Of a stretch of 64,000 nt of DNA, positions 12,261-25,551 are shown one piece after another; positions within the stretch are counted from its first letter, which is position 1; each line of letters opens with the position of its first letter. The position numbers were made by a program, and so were the translations under genes. The notes under the pieces are model-generated. The model saw nothing but the letters and a program-made list of their open reading frames with translations, was not told the origin of the DNA and made no database searches. The stretch comes from Xestospongia muta (taxonomy: Eukaryota > Porifera > Demospongiae > Haplosclerida > Petrosiidae): NCBI GenBank assembly GCA_963693285.1, contig OY848928.1, positions 2,976,501-3,040,500 of the forward strand, given 5' to 3'.

Positions 12261-13084
12261 CTATTAAACTTGTAATACTGTTATTTTGCTATAATTACTA
12301 GCAGTAAATAATTTGGTAATTTAAGTTAAGTTTGCTTATGATTCCAGACAAACTGGATTTTAAAATTAGTTTGTAACTCACCTGACCAATTTACACTGTA
12401 ACTATTGATAGGATAAACATAGTAGTCCTGGGGCTACTTATGTATGTAACATTCTGTATTATACATAATAGTGGTTCATATGTTACTACATTAAATGTTT
12501 AAACTCTTCTAATATTTAGGGTATAGGATCAGTTGATGACATATCTCATATGTCACTTCATATAAGGCTCTATTTTGTATACATTTCAATGTATAATATG
12601 TAAGTAGTTACTGACTAGTTGGAAACCAAATGACACAACGGTAATATAATGGATATAAATTGTGTCATATACAAAGTATAACCTTATTAAGATATAATAA
12701 TACTAATTTCATTAAAAAATAATTAAATAATTAAAATTTGAGCATTTCTAGACCACATGACTATACTACGAATAGCCCATCAGATAAATACCTCAAAAAT
12801 GACTAAGAAAGAGGATTGTTACCACTTTAGTCACAAGCTTTGTATTTCCATATCGGTTATTTGAAAAATTTGTCTTTTATATTGTTCAGTTAAACAATAA
12901 AGATGGTCATATTTATCAACAAACTTAGCAAAAATTGGTCAAGTAATATCATAAAGGATTGTTTCACCTGTCTTTAATGGGTTACTAACCCAAGCTGGTG
13001 TATTTGTTAATACATGATGTCATTACTAGTATTGTTTCTAACAAACACTTTCCAATTCGTCTAATTTACTTTAATGTCTATATA
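12261..13084. other. No gene recognised
   Basis: AT-rich sequence between an NLR relic and an NHL-like relic. I see no long ORF, repeat structure or RNA gene in it. Confidence 0.6.
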
Positions 13085-13920
13085 TGTCTATGGAATCAGA
13101 CTTACTACAGCAAATAATGGACACATCAAGAATAGTATATTTACACTGTATGGTAGATCATGTAGAGATTATCATAAACTGAAGAAGCATGTTAGAGTGT
13201 AGAACACAGAACAGGTTCCACTTAGTATATGTACTTTATCTGATAGAACTCTTTATGTTACATGTTATACTGGAGTGTACAGGTATAAGAATGATAGAAG
13301 TCTAATAGCTTGTATTGGTATAAATGAAGGTACTGTTAAATTTAAAGTACAACTGAGATGTAGGTATTAAAGGAGATGTTATATATGTTGCTAACGGTGG
13401 TGTAAATAGTATCATTAAACTAACTATCATGGGAGAGTTAATACAATAACTTGGACAATTTTAATATGTTTGGGATATAACAATAGATCAAGAGGACAAA
13501 ATTTATGTCATTTATAACAATGGTGTTGATATCTTTAACTATCATGAAAGTGATAAAACCATCTTGAGGACTATAAAGTGTGTGCCATAAAGAGCTCTTG
13601 CTTTATGTCCTAGTGGTAACATTCATATTACATTCATAATGTTAGTTATGTTGCAGTTTATTCTCAGACTAGTAAATATCTCAGTAATTCTGGCAAAGGA
13701 CAATTGGTGACTCAAAGGATATAGCAGTAAATGCAGAAGGATAAAGTTTAGTGAGTGAGCACATATTTGGTGGTCAACTCAAGATCTTTAGTCCTGAGAG
13801 CAAAGTAATTCATACTGTACGTAATTTACAATTAATCCTGATGTGTGTATTGATAATGACTCTAATATTTTGTGACAAGTGACAAGTGAAATTGATAAGA
13901 GAATTTACAAACTTTGAATT
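13085..13920 (+). pseudogene. NHL/beta-propeller-like pseudogene
   Basis: Reading across frames gives repeated blade-like peptides: GDVIYVANGGVNSIIKLT near 13375-13430, ITIDQEDKIYVIYNNGVDIF near 13480-13540, IFGGQLKIFSPESK near 13770, and DVCIDNDSNI...IDKRIYKL near 13840-13915. The pattern (hydrophobic-Asp, then (I/V)YV, then N) is that of NHL-type propellers, as in the C-terminus of TRIM-NHL proteins. Stops and frameshifts break it. No RING or B-box was found upstream. Confidence 0.55.
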
Positions 13921-15041
13921 TGATTGTTCATTTTAACTTATATAAAAGTACTTTATGAACTATTTAATAAATCTCATGTACCATCTGAACTCTTGAACAA
14001 CATTATTTAATGTACTCTCATCATGTATAGCCCTGACTTTTACAAATATGTATCATCACATGTGACATGTTTAGATATAAATAGCATGACCTTACACTCA
14101 AATACAGCCCTTTTTCATGAGCTAAACCTGGTCATAACAGTAGTAAACTAGTGAATATGTAGAGTAAATTATCTCTTAATATGACATACTTACATCATAT
14201 TAGAGAACTTAATTATCAGAAAGAAATACCCTATGACTTTTGTTATGAGTGGTTTTGTTATTGAAAATAAATTGACTAACATCCTATATTAAGATATACC
14301 AGTAGTTGAAACAACAACAAACTACAGCAAAATATATTTAATAGTTATCATACAACATCACAGAGATGAACATTAGTCAGACAATAACATTACTGTGTTT
14401 ACCATTCCAAAGGGAGAAGCCAACATCTATATTTCTTTCTCTAATACTTCAGTAGGTAAATTACAAACATGAAAAACACAAGATGCACATAGAAGTAGCA
14501 ATAGTAGGGACAATTTCTTTATAAAAGATTAATGAATATAGACTGGTAGATAATTAATGGTCATATAGTAAAGATGATCAGCTCCTTCATTTATGGTATT
14601 ATAAATATATAACAATATCTACTAGATGAGGTTGTATCTATTACATATGTACAGTGTATAAATAATGACTAATCATTTATAAGTTTCTCTTGTCACTGAG
14701 GAAAAGCACAGCAAACTACTGGACTTGTATATGCTACCTATATTTACTTCATATAGTTTATTGAAGTGAACATGTCACTATAAATACTTACTTGAATATA
14801 CTATATAATTACCAAATATGGTCATTGTGGTTTAAACCACACTTCTTTTTATAACTACAGATAGTTGTTTAGTTAGTAATTTCTTCTTACTTGTCTACCA
14901 GTCTATACTGTGTGGAGTATATAACATAGTCTTGTTATCTACTGGCTATAGGGACAAGAGGTTAGTAGCAGTCATCTTTTGACGATATACTTACATGATA
15001 TGAGAGATATTAAGTTGACTTAATTATCTCTCAGTGTAGTT
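13921..15041. other. 5' flank of the NLR gene
   Basis: No ORF of note. It includes 'accaaatatggtcat' at about 14811-14825, which also precedes the related exon at 8321 (about 8130), so upstream sequence was duplicated together with exon 1. The promoter is presumably in this stretch, but I cannot point to a defined element. Confidence 0.5.
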
Positions 15042-18000
15042 ATGATAGACACTGGTCAATGGAGAGTTAGCATTGGGTTATGGTATTGTCATCAGATAAC
15101 ATATACTACTAAAAAGGGAACTACTACTAATATCTCAGGATGGGTGGAGTCAATACGGTCTGGAGGATCAGGAGATAAGAGTGGTGGTAACCTGACGCTC
15201 TCTCTAGTCTTGTTTCTCTTACTTCTCCTCATTTTATCAGGTGATATTGAGCTCAATCCTGGACCTAAAACAGGTATTTACTATATATATATATATACAT
15301 ATTAATTTAACTTTTCAGACACTGAAGAACTATCTCCTAACAATGCATTCCTGTTACTTCATAAATGTGGATTTCAAGTCTTTAGCAGCTGGGAAAGATT
15401 GGCTCAGTTCCTCCAAGTGTCTCTTGATGAGAGAAAGAGACTAAGAGAATCAGGTCGGATAAGTGAGAACTATAATCTTATCTTAGAGGAAGCCTTGGAT
15501 TGGTGGATAACTCATTCAAGTCAGCCATCATGGGAGGAGTTAGTGAGAGCTGTCAACGACTGTGGTGAGAGAGATACTGCTTATGAAATGAAAAAAAGAT
15601 TACAAATAGAATATGGCATGACAAACAATGTTTCAACTGCTATTAATGTACCATTTATTCTAGCTAGTGAAACTCCAACCACTCTAAGTACATTAGATTG
15701 GCATCTTCAACAATATCGAGACATTATGATTGATCTGTACAAACACCAACAAATTGTCCCTACAGACTGGCCACCACCAGTTGGACAGGACTTCTTTGGA
15801 AGACTAACACTACTACAAACACAAGACAGACATGCCACTCCTCAAACCATTCTACAGAAACAGTGGTGTATGTTAAGAGGACAAGTTGATAAAATACCTC
15901 AAGTTACTCAAGATAAACAGATAGATATCCAGGATGTTCTTAAACCATGTGATAGTGGTCAGTCTCTTAGAGTAGTAGTTGATGGTCCTCCTGGTATTGG
16001 TAAGACAACACTCTGTCATAAACTGTTAAATATGTGGGCTAAAGGAGAACTCACACATGGACACTATAACTTGGTACTTTACTGTCCTCTCAGAAATGAC
16101 AAGGTGGCTCAAGCTAGTACACTAGCAGATCTGTCTGTTTACCAAAGCCCAACAGTCTCAAAAGTTGTTGAGTGGATGACAACTACTGAGGGAGAAGGAT
16201 TACTGATAATCTTTGATGGTTGGGATGAATTAAGTACAGATCTGAGACAATCCTCACTAGCAGCTAGAATAATTCGTAGAGAGATATTAGCCAAATGTTC
16301 AGTAATTGTTACCTCTCGTAGCTATGCCTCCTACTCACTGTTAGAAATATCTTCTGTTAACAGACATGTTGAAGTATTTGGATTTTCAGAGAAAGAAATT
16401 GAAGTAGTCATCAAAGGAACTTTAGAAAAGCAGTCAGATCTTGCAACAAAACTTATCAAAGACCTTGAAGTACGAGGTGATGTCCAGTCATTATGTTATG
16501 TACCACTAGTCTGTTCCATAGTCATCTTAGTTGATTGTAAGTCAAATGGACAGTTACCGACAACACTCACAGAATTGTTTGAGAGTTTTATCTTACAAAC
16601 TATCAGAAGACATGTAAAAATTAAGAGTAATCATAATATTGAGCCCAGACAACTACACAGCCTTGATATGTTACCATCAGTTTTATATACACCATTCAAG
16701 GAGATTTGTCAGTTTGCTTACTATGGTTTGAGAGAAAATAGAATATCTTTTTCTTCAATTCAAGTTGACCTGCCTCTTGATCAGTCAATAAGAGAAGACT
16801 ATCTTGGACTAATCACAACATTCACTGTTTATGATGAAGAGAGATATCAATTCCTTCACCTGAGTATTCAGGAATTTCTAGCAGCATGGTGGATAGCTAA
16901 ACACGAGAAGACAGAACAAGTATTTGCAGAACATTTTAATAATGATCACTTTAGAATGTGTCTGAGATTTGTGGCAGGTCTAACTCACCTTGAACATGAG
17001 AGCTATCAACAATATTTTAACAAAGAACTTGACCTACAATGTAAAAGAAGACCATTGTTTGGATTTGAGAAGTGTTATTATTCCCATTTCAGACAGTATT
17101 CAGAAAATGTTAGGCCACACCTTCACTCCCTTCATTCTAACGAATTGGATGTTCTTCTATTCCAACTCTTGCACGAATCACAGAACACAAAATTATGTGA
17201 AGTATTATCACAAGCCATAAAGGACCACTCATTGTGTCTTTATAGAGTAAGGCTATCACTGTTTGACAATTTATGTCTCAACTATTTTCTCAATAACTCT
17301 AACACTACATGGTGTTATCTGGATCTGAGAGATGTAAATGGACAAGAAGTAGAACTCCTCACTAATGTACTAACGAACAACAACAATGTCCAATGTATAA
17401 GATTAGAGATAGAAGAGGTAGTCAATCAAATGACTGGAAAGTTATTAATAAAATTATTTCAATTGTCATTCGCTTACAACCTTCAAGAGTGCTATATAAC
17501 ATTGAACTCAACCTTAGACTCTGATCTATTTGATGTTACTCTTGTACTACTCCACTTAATAAAACTACAGCATCTCAAAATATTACACTTTAAATCATCA
17601 TACTGGGGATCTCTAAGACCAGAGGAAGACTATAAACAGATAGACAAGATGATTTTGTCTGAACTGGAAGAATGTTTACACATCAACAACACACTACAGG
17701 AATTAGTACTAGTTATTGTAAGTGATGTTTGGAATGTACCATCTTTCTCTACTGATATTGCTGATATAGTTAACAGAACAATTAAAGGTGTAACAAGGAA
17801 CAAATCAATTATATCATTTTCGTTTACATGGATTGATGGGTCTCTGCATAAAAAGAGAGACTGGAATGAACAAACATTTGAATGCTCACTAAGAGATAAT
17901 CACACACTACAAGCTGTAAAACTGAACATACCAAATCATCTCATACCATCAATGGATCTTGTAGAGGTGAACACAACCCTTGCTGCTCTGGAGATTAGAA

Positions 18001-18848
18001 AGTTTTATCAATTGACATCATTACTCTGCAGTCAACATATCAAAGGACTACATTGTCTTATACTACATCAACCTTACCCTCTGCCTCTGTTATTTCAATG
18101 TCATCCTAATCTACAACAACTTCAACTGTTGCTAGACACAACTGAGAGTGTTATTGAACTGTTTTCTTTTCTACAGAGTAATACTACACTTAAGGCTCTG
18201 AGAGTGGAAATAAAGGATAATCATGTAATTAATAGTATAGGTCCTACTTTACAAGATATGCTGATAGTAAACAGAACAGTAAAATACCTTGAGATTGATT
18301 ATATGAGCATCGCAGGTATTTCCAGTACTTACCTGCCATTTCTAACTACTGGTCTCTCACATAATACCAGTCTACAAGAGTTGAGTGTACCCATTCCACT
18401 GTCTGTTGCTAATTATGAACAGATAACAACTTTCTTCAATGTTATCTCTGAGAAAAACAACCTCACAGAATTTAAAGTAGACTTCACACTAGATCAGTCT
18501 TATGTGTCCAGTGATTGTATCGATAAAGAGAAAGAACAAAAATTGACAACTTTATTTTATGAACAGGGACTACCTCTCTTAACTAACATGTTACAGTCAC
18601 ACACTGCAATGAGACTTTTCTACATACAATGTGAAGGCATTGAAAATACACTATCTCAACCTAACTGGATAGAACTAGCACAACACTTTTGGCAGACTGT
18701 CTTTCTTCATCCCACACTTCAGTACATTGGGATCAAGTCAGGGATCAGTATTTCAGTTCTAATAGACATTCTTAAATCACAGGAGAAGACATTAATTGAC
18801 ATAAACAAACAACAACCATTAAAACATCTACCAATAATAGACTTGTAG
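15042..18848 (+). CDS. NLR: 2A-like leader, Death domain, NACHT, LRRs
   Basis: There are two exons, 15042-15273 and 15319-18848, joined in phase 1, giving 1253 residues. Exon 1 encodes a 77-residue leader with a hydrophobic run (residues ~51-66) followed immediately by the 2A-like motif at 68-75. Residues ~80-170 form a Death domain (WERLAQFL...LDWWITHS...WEELVRAV). NACHT follows: Walker A GPPGIGKTT at 300-308, and Walker B LLIIFDGWDE with the key Asp at ~377. A winged-helix/post-NACHT region (FLHLSIQEFLAAWWIA) leads into about 600 residues of irregular LRRs. This is the tripartite structure of animal NLRs, which oligomerise on ligand or damage sensing and recruit death-fold partners. If the 2A-like motif works, one mRNA yields a leader-free cytosolic NLR and some leader-fused protein. 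It is the only intact NLR among at least five relics here. Exon 1 was chosen because splice phase and the related exons at 8327 and 33420 support it. Confidence 0.9.
15192..15273 (+). other. Hydrophobic leader plus 2A-like recoding motif
   Basis: Residues 51-66 of the NLR are almost all Leu, Val, Ile or Phe. They run directly into S-G-D-I-E-L-N-P-G-P (D68-P75 = 15243-15266). This fits the 2A consensus D-(V/I)-E-x-N-P-G|P, in which the ribosome fails to form the Gly-Pro bond and continues downstream. Skipping would separate residue 74 from Pro75. 2A-like signal sequences at the N-termini of sea-urchin NLRs have been reported to give dual targeting (secretory versus cytosolic), so a similar role is inferred here. 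The 5' splice site lies 7 nt after Pro75. Confidence 0.85.
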
Positions 18849-19769
18849 GTATTTCTGAAAAAATGGTGTAGTCTATTAGTAATATTATAAGTAATACTGT
18901 AGTAATCTATCTTATAATAGACGAGTACAGTTTTTGATTTTCTAGTACAATTTGTTTGTAAGTCAAGTCTTAGTTTTCTAAAGAGAGAGATAATTATACA
19001 ACAAATTAATTATCATTACTAACAATATCTAGTATGAATTACATAATAGCACAAGAACAAAATTACTATTAACATAATTAAAGTGCGTTATTTTATAAAC
19101 ATATGTTGATGTACAACCAGTCTTATTATATAGGGATGTTGCAACCACAAACCTTATTATCATGTTTGCATTTTTAATGGACTGACTATTAATTATCATT
19201 AAATTTGCTTCATTTTTTTCAAAAAGTTTTACTTCTTTTCGTTACTTTTTTTCTTTAAGTGTTTAGTCATAGTAAGATGCAATTAGATCTAGACAGCAAA
19301 AAGAGAAAGCTATCATTAAATGCAAACCTTATTAAAGGCAGTGATGGCGACATATAGAAGCATTTGTTGATACAGTTTATCTTATGTTTAGTAACATATC
19401 AACAGTTACACTATAATAACACTTTACAGTCAAGACACAATTTAGCTAGCATGGCTCAATAATGATCCTGGGTCTTCTTTAAAGGACAAAAAGGTCTACT
19501 TTTTTTCAATTCACAGTCACTAGATATTAAAAGATTAATGAACAATCAAGAAAGATAAAGAGAGAAAGAGAGAGAGAGACCATAAGAAGATATCAAAAAT
19601 TAACCTTTAGATCAATCACTCTTTTACTGGACAACATCTTCACTTTGCATTACATCACCATATACACCTATGAAATCATTCATATAACATTTAACAGAAC
19701 ATTAATGACTATACATTTAATAACATAGTCTGTTTAATGATATATTCTTAAGTAGACAACTATTCAAAG
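18849..19769. repeat. 3' flank of NLR; part of ~1-kb segmental duplication
   Basis: From about 18985 to 20019 this sequence is duplicated at 28440-29480 with small indels. Shared marks include 'acaacaaattaattatcatt', 'gcatggctcaa', and a GA-rich microsatellite at 19558-19580 (29018-29042). The first ~135 bp after the NLR stop are not duplicated. A short stretch near 19274-19356 that can be read LDSKKRKLSLNANLIKGSDG recurs at 28742-28818 and may be a relic exon. Confidence 0.8.
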
Positions 19770-20019
19770 ATGTCTTTCTCCATCCACAGGCATTAATAGC
19801 ACTATTTGTTTTGAAATTGAACTCAAGTAAGTCAGATGGTGCTCTGGGCTGAAGATCTTTTTGAATAATTTCTTCCATTTGATTTAAAGACAGTTCCTGT
19901 TCAAACTCCTCGTATTTCTTGATATATTCACCCAGTTGGGCAACAACATGTAAATCTTCTTTTAATTAACATCCAGATATAATACATAACTCAAATATAA
20001 TTCATAACTCTGATAACCA
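19770..20019 (-). pseudogene. Inverted fragment of ankyrin-gene exon 2
   Basis: On the minus strand this reads DLHVVAQLGEYIKKYEEFEQ...LSLNQMEE then DLQPRAPSD. It matches residues DLQVVAQMDEYIKKYEYFEE... of exon 2 of the ankyrin gene at 20465. The 5' end (around 20000-20019) is frameshifted. Homology stops abruptly at ~20033, at the Cys-rich minus-strand ORF, which is a rearrangement breakpoint. Confidence 0.8.
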
Positions 20020-20406
20020 ATAAAACTTTCTTAGTCTTTTAGATGGCTGAGATGAACTTGGACTATTAAAGACAATAGATGGTGATCGAAACCTCTTGTC
20101 AGGTGGTTCACTAGACTTTTCTCTAGTGCTAGAACGTTGTAAACGTTTATAGCAGGCCTTGCAAACAACTTTATCATCAGAAGGGTTTCCTGGAGGGATT
20201 CCAAGTTGACGAAAATACCACTTTCCTACATTAGTGAACTGCCTCATTTCATTCTTTTCATGGGTGTAGAGTCGATAGCGTGGCATTTCAGCTTCCAATA
20301 TGGAAGGACAACAAACACACAAAAAAGAACTCGTGGGTTCACGTGGCAATTGTAATAACAGTTTATAACCACTATGTAAACATTGTGGTACTACCCCACA
20401 TTCCAT
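20002..20406 (-). CDS. Cys-rich, possibly zinc-binding protein or exon
   Basis: This minus-strand ORF encodes about 134 residues from an ATG at 20406; the frame stays open upstream to 20532, overlapping ankyrin exon 1. Cys and His are arranged as CGVVPQC, H, CVCC, H and VCKACYKRL, suggesting zinc co-ordination. The tail is Ser/Pro/Arg-rich (DKRFRSPSIVFNSPSSSQPSKR) and looks like a basic nuclear-type tail. The last residues (RKFYWLSEL) come from the adjoining inverted ankyrin-exon fragment, so the present stop was acquired by rearrangement. I do not recognise the family. It could be one exon of a larger gene, a transposon-derived finger, or a fragment. It lies head to head with the ankyrin gene, 58 bp between start codons. 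Confidence 0.45.
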   Translation of the reverse strand: MECGVVPQCLHSGYKLLLQLPREPTSSFLCVCCPSILEAEMPRYRLYTHEKNEMRQFTNVGKWYFRQLGIPPGNPSDDKVVCKACYKRLQRSSTREKSSEPPDKRFRSPSIVFNSPSSSQPSKRLRKFYWLSEL

Positions 20407-20464
20407 ACATTCCAATGGGGCAGTAAGCCTATAAGGAGGAGTAAGAAGAGGAGGAGGAAGTGTA

Positions 20465-23400
20465 ATGGCTGATACTTCTACCATCACTGACGATACTACT
20501 GCTTTGAAGACAGCTGTAAGGGATAGTATCAAATTCAGATATGCTATACTTAAAGGAGCACTTGAGGGATCAATGGAGTCCTTTGCTGGAGAGATGTATC
20601 AACCAGATCTTATAAATGGAGAAGCTATGAAATCTCACAAGTATGATGTTATTATGAGTCAGTTTATCTCAGGAATGGACTTCAAATCCACTATATCCGA
20701 GCTTCAAGAACATTGTCGACTGTTTATTAATGTTCTTAAAACTTTAGGTGGAGCAGCAAAGATGGCTTCCAGTGAATTCACTAAAGAATGGGATATATCG
20801 ATTCCACAACAAGAATGTTCAGTAGTTAGAAGTGAAGCAACTGCAACTGAATCAAACAGTCATCAAGGTATGTTGTGCTTCATATTTAACACCAATAATA
20901 ACATATTAAAATACTAATTTTATTTTGTAAATAAAGTAAAATTTGTTAGTTCTATCAACAAATTCCCAACACGAGAACTTGCATCGAAAGCAAGATGTCT
21001 CAATGGAAAATTTCATAGTCTTCTATTAGCGATAAGAAATTCCAGTAAACAAATGGATGTTGAAGAATTTAAATTCTTTGTACAAGGTTTACTGACAGAC
21101 GATTTAGAGTCTCCTCAATTAACTACTACAATACATTATCTTAATGAAGTAAAACAGCTAGCAACCTCAAGTGACATACTCCTTTTTTTGAAAACACATG
21201 GTTTTATTGGTTATCAGAACTACGAATTACTTGAATACATAGTTAGGTGTTTGTTAAAAGATGATTTACAGGTCGTTGCTCAAATGGATGAATACATCAA
21301 GAAATATGAGTATTTTGAAGAGGAATTGTCTCTAAATCAATTAGAAGAAATTAGTCGTGAAGAAGATCTCCAACCCAGAGCACCATCTGACTTTCCTAAG
21401 TTTACTTTAAGAGCAAATGGTGATACTAATGTTCATCAATGGAGGAAGACATATTCAGAGAAATTTCCATGGTCTAATCGTACTTTACTGAAGGAACTTA
21501 ATCCTTGTAGTGTTGTTATGACATATGTAGCTCTACCATGTGTAGTGTCTAACATACTGAGGGACTTCACTGATCCAGTTATCGTGAGTGAATTAGAGTC
21601 AATAGGAGTAACCATTGTCCTTTTACCACAACATAGTCAAACCTCTGAGGTATTAGCATTCACTGTTAAGTTAATATTGTATTGTGTCTTATCATTGTGT
21701 AGTTGTCATTATCAAGTATTGTAGAGAGTGAACACATACAAGATGACATGAAAAAAAGTGGTTAGTCATTTTGTCCCATACTCTTATTATATTTTATTTT
21801 AGTGCAAATGATAAGTGATTTTGAAGAACCCCTGTTAGTTAGTGTATCTACCCAAGAACCCTTGTTTGATTCTGTAGCCATCAAAGAACCCTCAATAGAC
21901 CCTGTATCTACCCAAGAACCTACTATGGTATGTTATTATATTAATAATTAAGATAATGATCATATTATATATATTGACACAATATATTTAATATTAATGA
22001 TATAATAATTATATAGGATGAACATTTATTGACTGCAGTAAGAGAGAACAAACTATCTAAAGTGAACAGCTTATTAGAAAATGGCGTTAATCCAAATTGT
22101 TTTGGGAAGGTTAGTAAATTAAGAGTTTTCAACATTTAAATCATATCATTGTTGCTTTGTTTTGTGTATTTTAAATTCTTTTTAATATAACTTTTATGAT
22201 ATTGCTAATGATAAAAATAATATAACTTTAACTGAGGACAAAGTTAAGGAGAGTTTTAGTATGAAAGATGTAATGGAGTTACAATTAAATTTTGGTATAT
22301 TATTTATTGTGGTGTACAAAAGTGACAGCAAGCATTGTTTGTGTGATTGGAGTTTCCAATCGCTTTATTTACTCTATTATCTATGATGATATGTAATATA
22401 ATTATAGCAGTAAAGTTGGTTAAATTATAATTTAATGTCTATTATCAGTTACAGTATGGATATAGAGCTCCCCTCCACATTGCTGTCGACAATGGAAATA
22501 ATGATATTGTTAAAACTCTATTATCAAGAGGAGCTGATCCTAATATCATCACAAAGGTAACAAACTTATAACAGAAAGAAATTGTCCTAAGATTGTTTTA
22601 ATGCACTATTTTATTAATATTAAGTGTCAATATTAGAAGCCTAAAGTTAAACTTAAAAGACTGTAAGCTTTAATTTGTCATGCCAATGTCAGAGTGCCTG
22701 CAATGTGTATCAGGGGTTAAATTATGGATTAATTTTATTCTTTGCCTTTTAAAGTCTAAGACCTATAACATAATATTCTTAATATTGATATTATGACATT
22801 ACACAGTACAACAAAACTCCACTACATCATGCTGCTAAGAGTGGTCACAGTGACGTAATTCAAACATTGCTAGCTAATGGAGCTAATGTTGAGGCTACTG
22901 ATGAGGTGACTAATAACATTCATTAATATTGGTATTATAATGTTACACAGTTCAACAAAACTCCACTTCATTTTGCTGCTGAGATTGGTAATAAGGATAT
23001 AGTTCAAACATTACTAAATAGAGGAGCTAATATTGAGGCTGTTACTATGGTAACTAATTATAAGTTCATACAACAAAAGTGATGAATAATGTATTATATT
23101 ATATAGTTTGATTATACACCAATATTTTATGCTGTTTCATCTGGTTCTAATGATGTGGTTAAAATGTTACTAGACAAAGGAGCTAATATTGACAAGGTGA
23201 CTAATAACATATTAATTAATAATTTAATCTTATGATAACACACAGTACAAAAACGTTTTACTTCATCGTGCTGCTAAGAAAGGTCACAGTGATATAGTAC
23301 AAACTTTACTAGATAGAGGAACTACCATTGATAAAGTGAGGATGATCATTAAATTCATGTAGCCTTGTTATTTAATCTTAGATAAACAAATTAATTGGAT

Positions 23401-25465
23401 AAATAATAATGACTAAATTATAACAAATTACTAATAAAATAATTATTTCATTTTAATCAATGTATGTGTTGGTATTTTATAACCCACACAGTATGTATAT
23501 TAGGTTATTTGATATTACAGGACTTACTACACTCTGTTGCTGAAGGTGGTTGTACTGATATTGTAAAAAAATTATTGGATGATGTCAAAATGAATGTTAA
23601 CATGTTAGATGTGGTGAGTCTATATGTACATAGACTATATCTATGTATTTACTTTCCCTCAAATCATGTCAATGTAATTAACTACTGTGAAATATTTAAA
23701 GAAAAAATATTAATTCATGGATTCTAACTAGAATCTTAGCTTTTTAAACACTTTATTGAATTTATTTTATGGTATTAATCAGTTGTCAGTTGACATATGG
23801 AAGTTGATATCACAGGAGGATGTCATTATTGTCATATGTCAGTATACAGTGTTGTTTGTATAATGGATGCTATCTTTGAAATATACACCATATTGAAGTT
23901 TATACGTAAATAATAAACAAATAAAAAGATAATGCAATATCATTTCTAACAGTAAATCATTGATTTCATTTCTTTATAGAATAACAAAACTCCACTTCAC
24001 CATGCTGTTGAAGGAGGTCAAAATGATGTAGTACAAGTACTACTAGACAAAGGAGCTAAAGTCAATGTTGTTGATAATGTAAGGCTTTCAAATTATCCAC
24101 ATTAATGTCACTCCGTTATATTTTATGTAATTATTTAATTAATCATATATTTTTCACCCAGCATGCTAGGCAGTCTTACCTCTATATGTATGTGTACCAG
24201 CTGGTCTATTTCTATATGGCTAGCTATCACATACACACACACACACAGACAATCTACACTCTAGAGTTTAGGGGTGTGGTTTCCTTATAGTATAATATTG
24301 TGTATTAATGTTGTATGGTACATATGGCACAAGTTTTGTTGTTAAATTCTAAACAGAAATGATACCTTTACAAATTAATTTATGAACTATCAAGTAATTT
24401 TAGTATCATTTTTAGAGTGAAGGAACTCTTCTTCATTGTGCTGCTAGAAGAGGAAATGTTGACATCATCAAGACATTATTGACCAATGGTTGTGATCCAA
24501 ACATTAAGGATAAGGTGATTTATAACTAATACTAAAATATAATGGTAACATCTTTGTTGTTAATAGAATGGTGACACTGCTCTTCATGTAGTTACTAATT
24601 CCAGAGCTGCTGTGCAAGCATTATTAGATGGAGGAGCTAATCTTAATATTATGAATGATGTAAGTATAAATATAAAATATTAAAAAAAGATGCTTCTACT
24701 TTATATAAATTATGTGTCTAGTTTATAAGTTAATATAATAACTAGTGTATTAAAAAGGTTTTAATAACTGTCAATATTTTGATTGCTTTTATACATGTAT
24801 ATAGGAGTATCTGACTACATTAAAGTAACAAAAATGTTCTGTTCCTTGCTCAATAATAATTGTGTTTATTGAGTAAAAGAACAGTTCTTCATTATGCTGC
24901 TCAACAAGGAAGTGTTGATATGATTAACGTATTACTGGACAAAGGTTGTGATCCTAACATTCAAGATAAGGTAATTTATAACTAGTATATTGTAATGTAT
25001 TGTCTACTTTTTTATTAATAGTGCGGTGACACTGCTCTTCATCTAGCAGTGACACCCTCTGATCATCATATGAGGATGACTGCATTCGATGATGAATTTG
25101 ATGACGTGACATCTAGCAATGTTGTTAAAATATTATTACAAGGGGGTGCTAACCCTGATATTGTCAATGATGTAAGCTAGTGCACATACATGTGCGCATA
25201 CACAAATATATACATAAGTATACATACTCTTCCCAAAGTGGTCAGTTTGTGTTAATGCCAGCTATTTGAGGTCATTTATTTTGTTGATAGTTAAATATAC
25301 TCCAAACATTGATTTTAAAGCATATTGGTTGTTATGGTGGTAACATGGTCATATTAATAATATTCATTGTTTACACTTTTTTTATAACATCAATGTCTTT
25401 TATTTTTACCGCTTGGCCCATACATTGTGCACCAGGTAGTCTTATATCATTTCTGGCCAAATGGT

Positions 25466-25551
<86 letters not shown>

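Noticed and set aside
15241..15444. Alternative-frame ORF overlapping the NLR exon 1/2 junction
   Set aside because: It reads through the intron in another frame; the spliced frame preserves the 2A-like motif and the Death domain.
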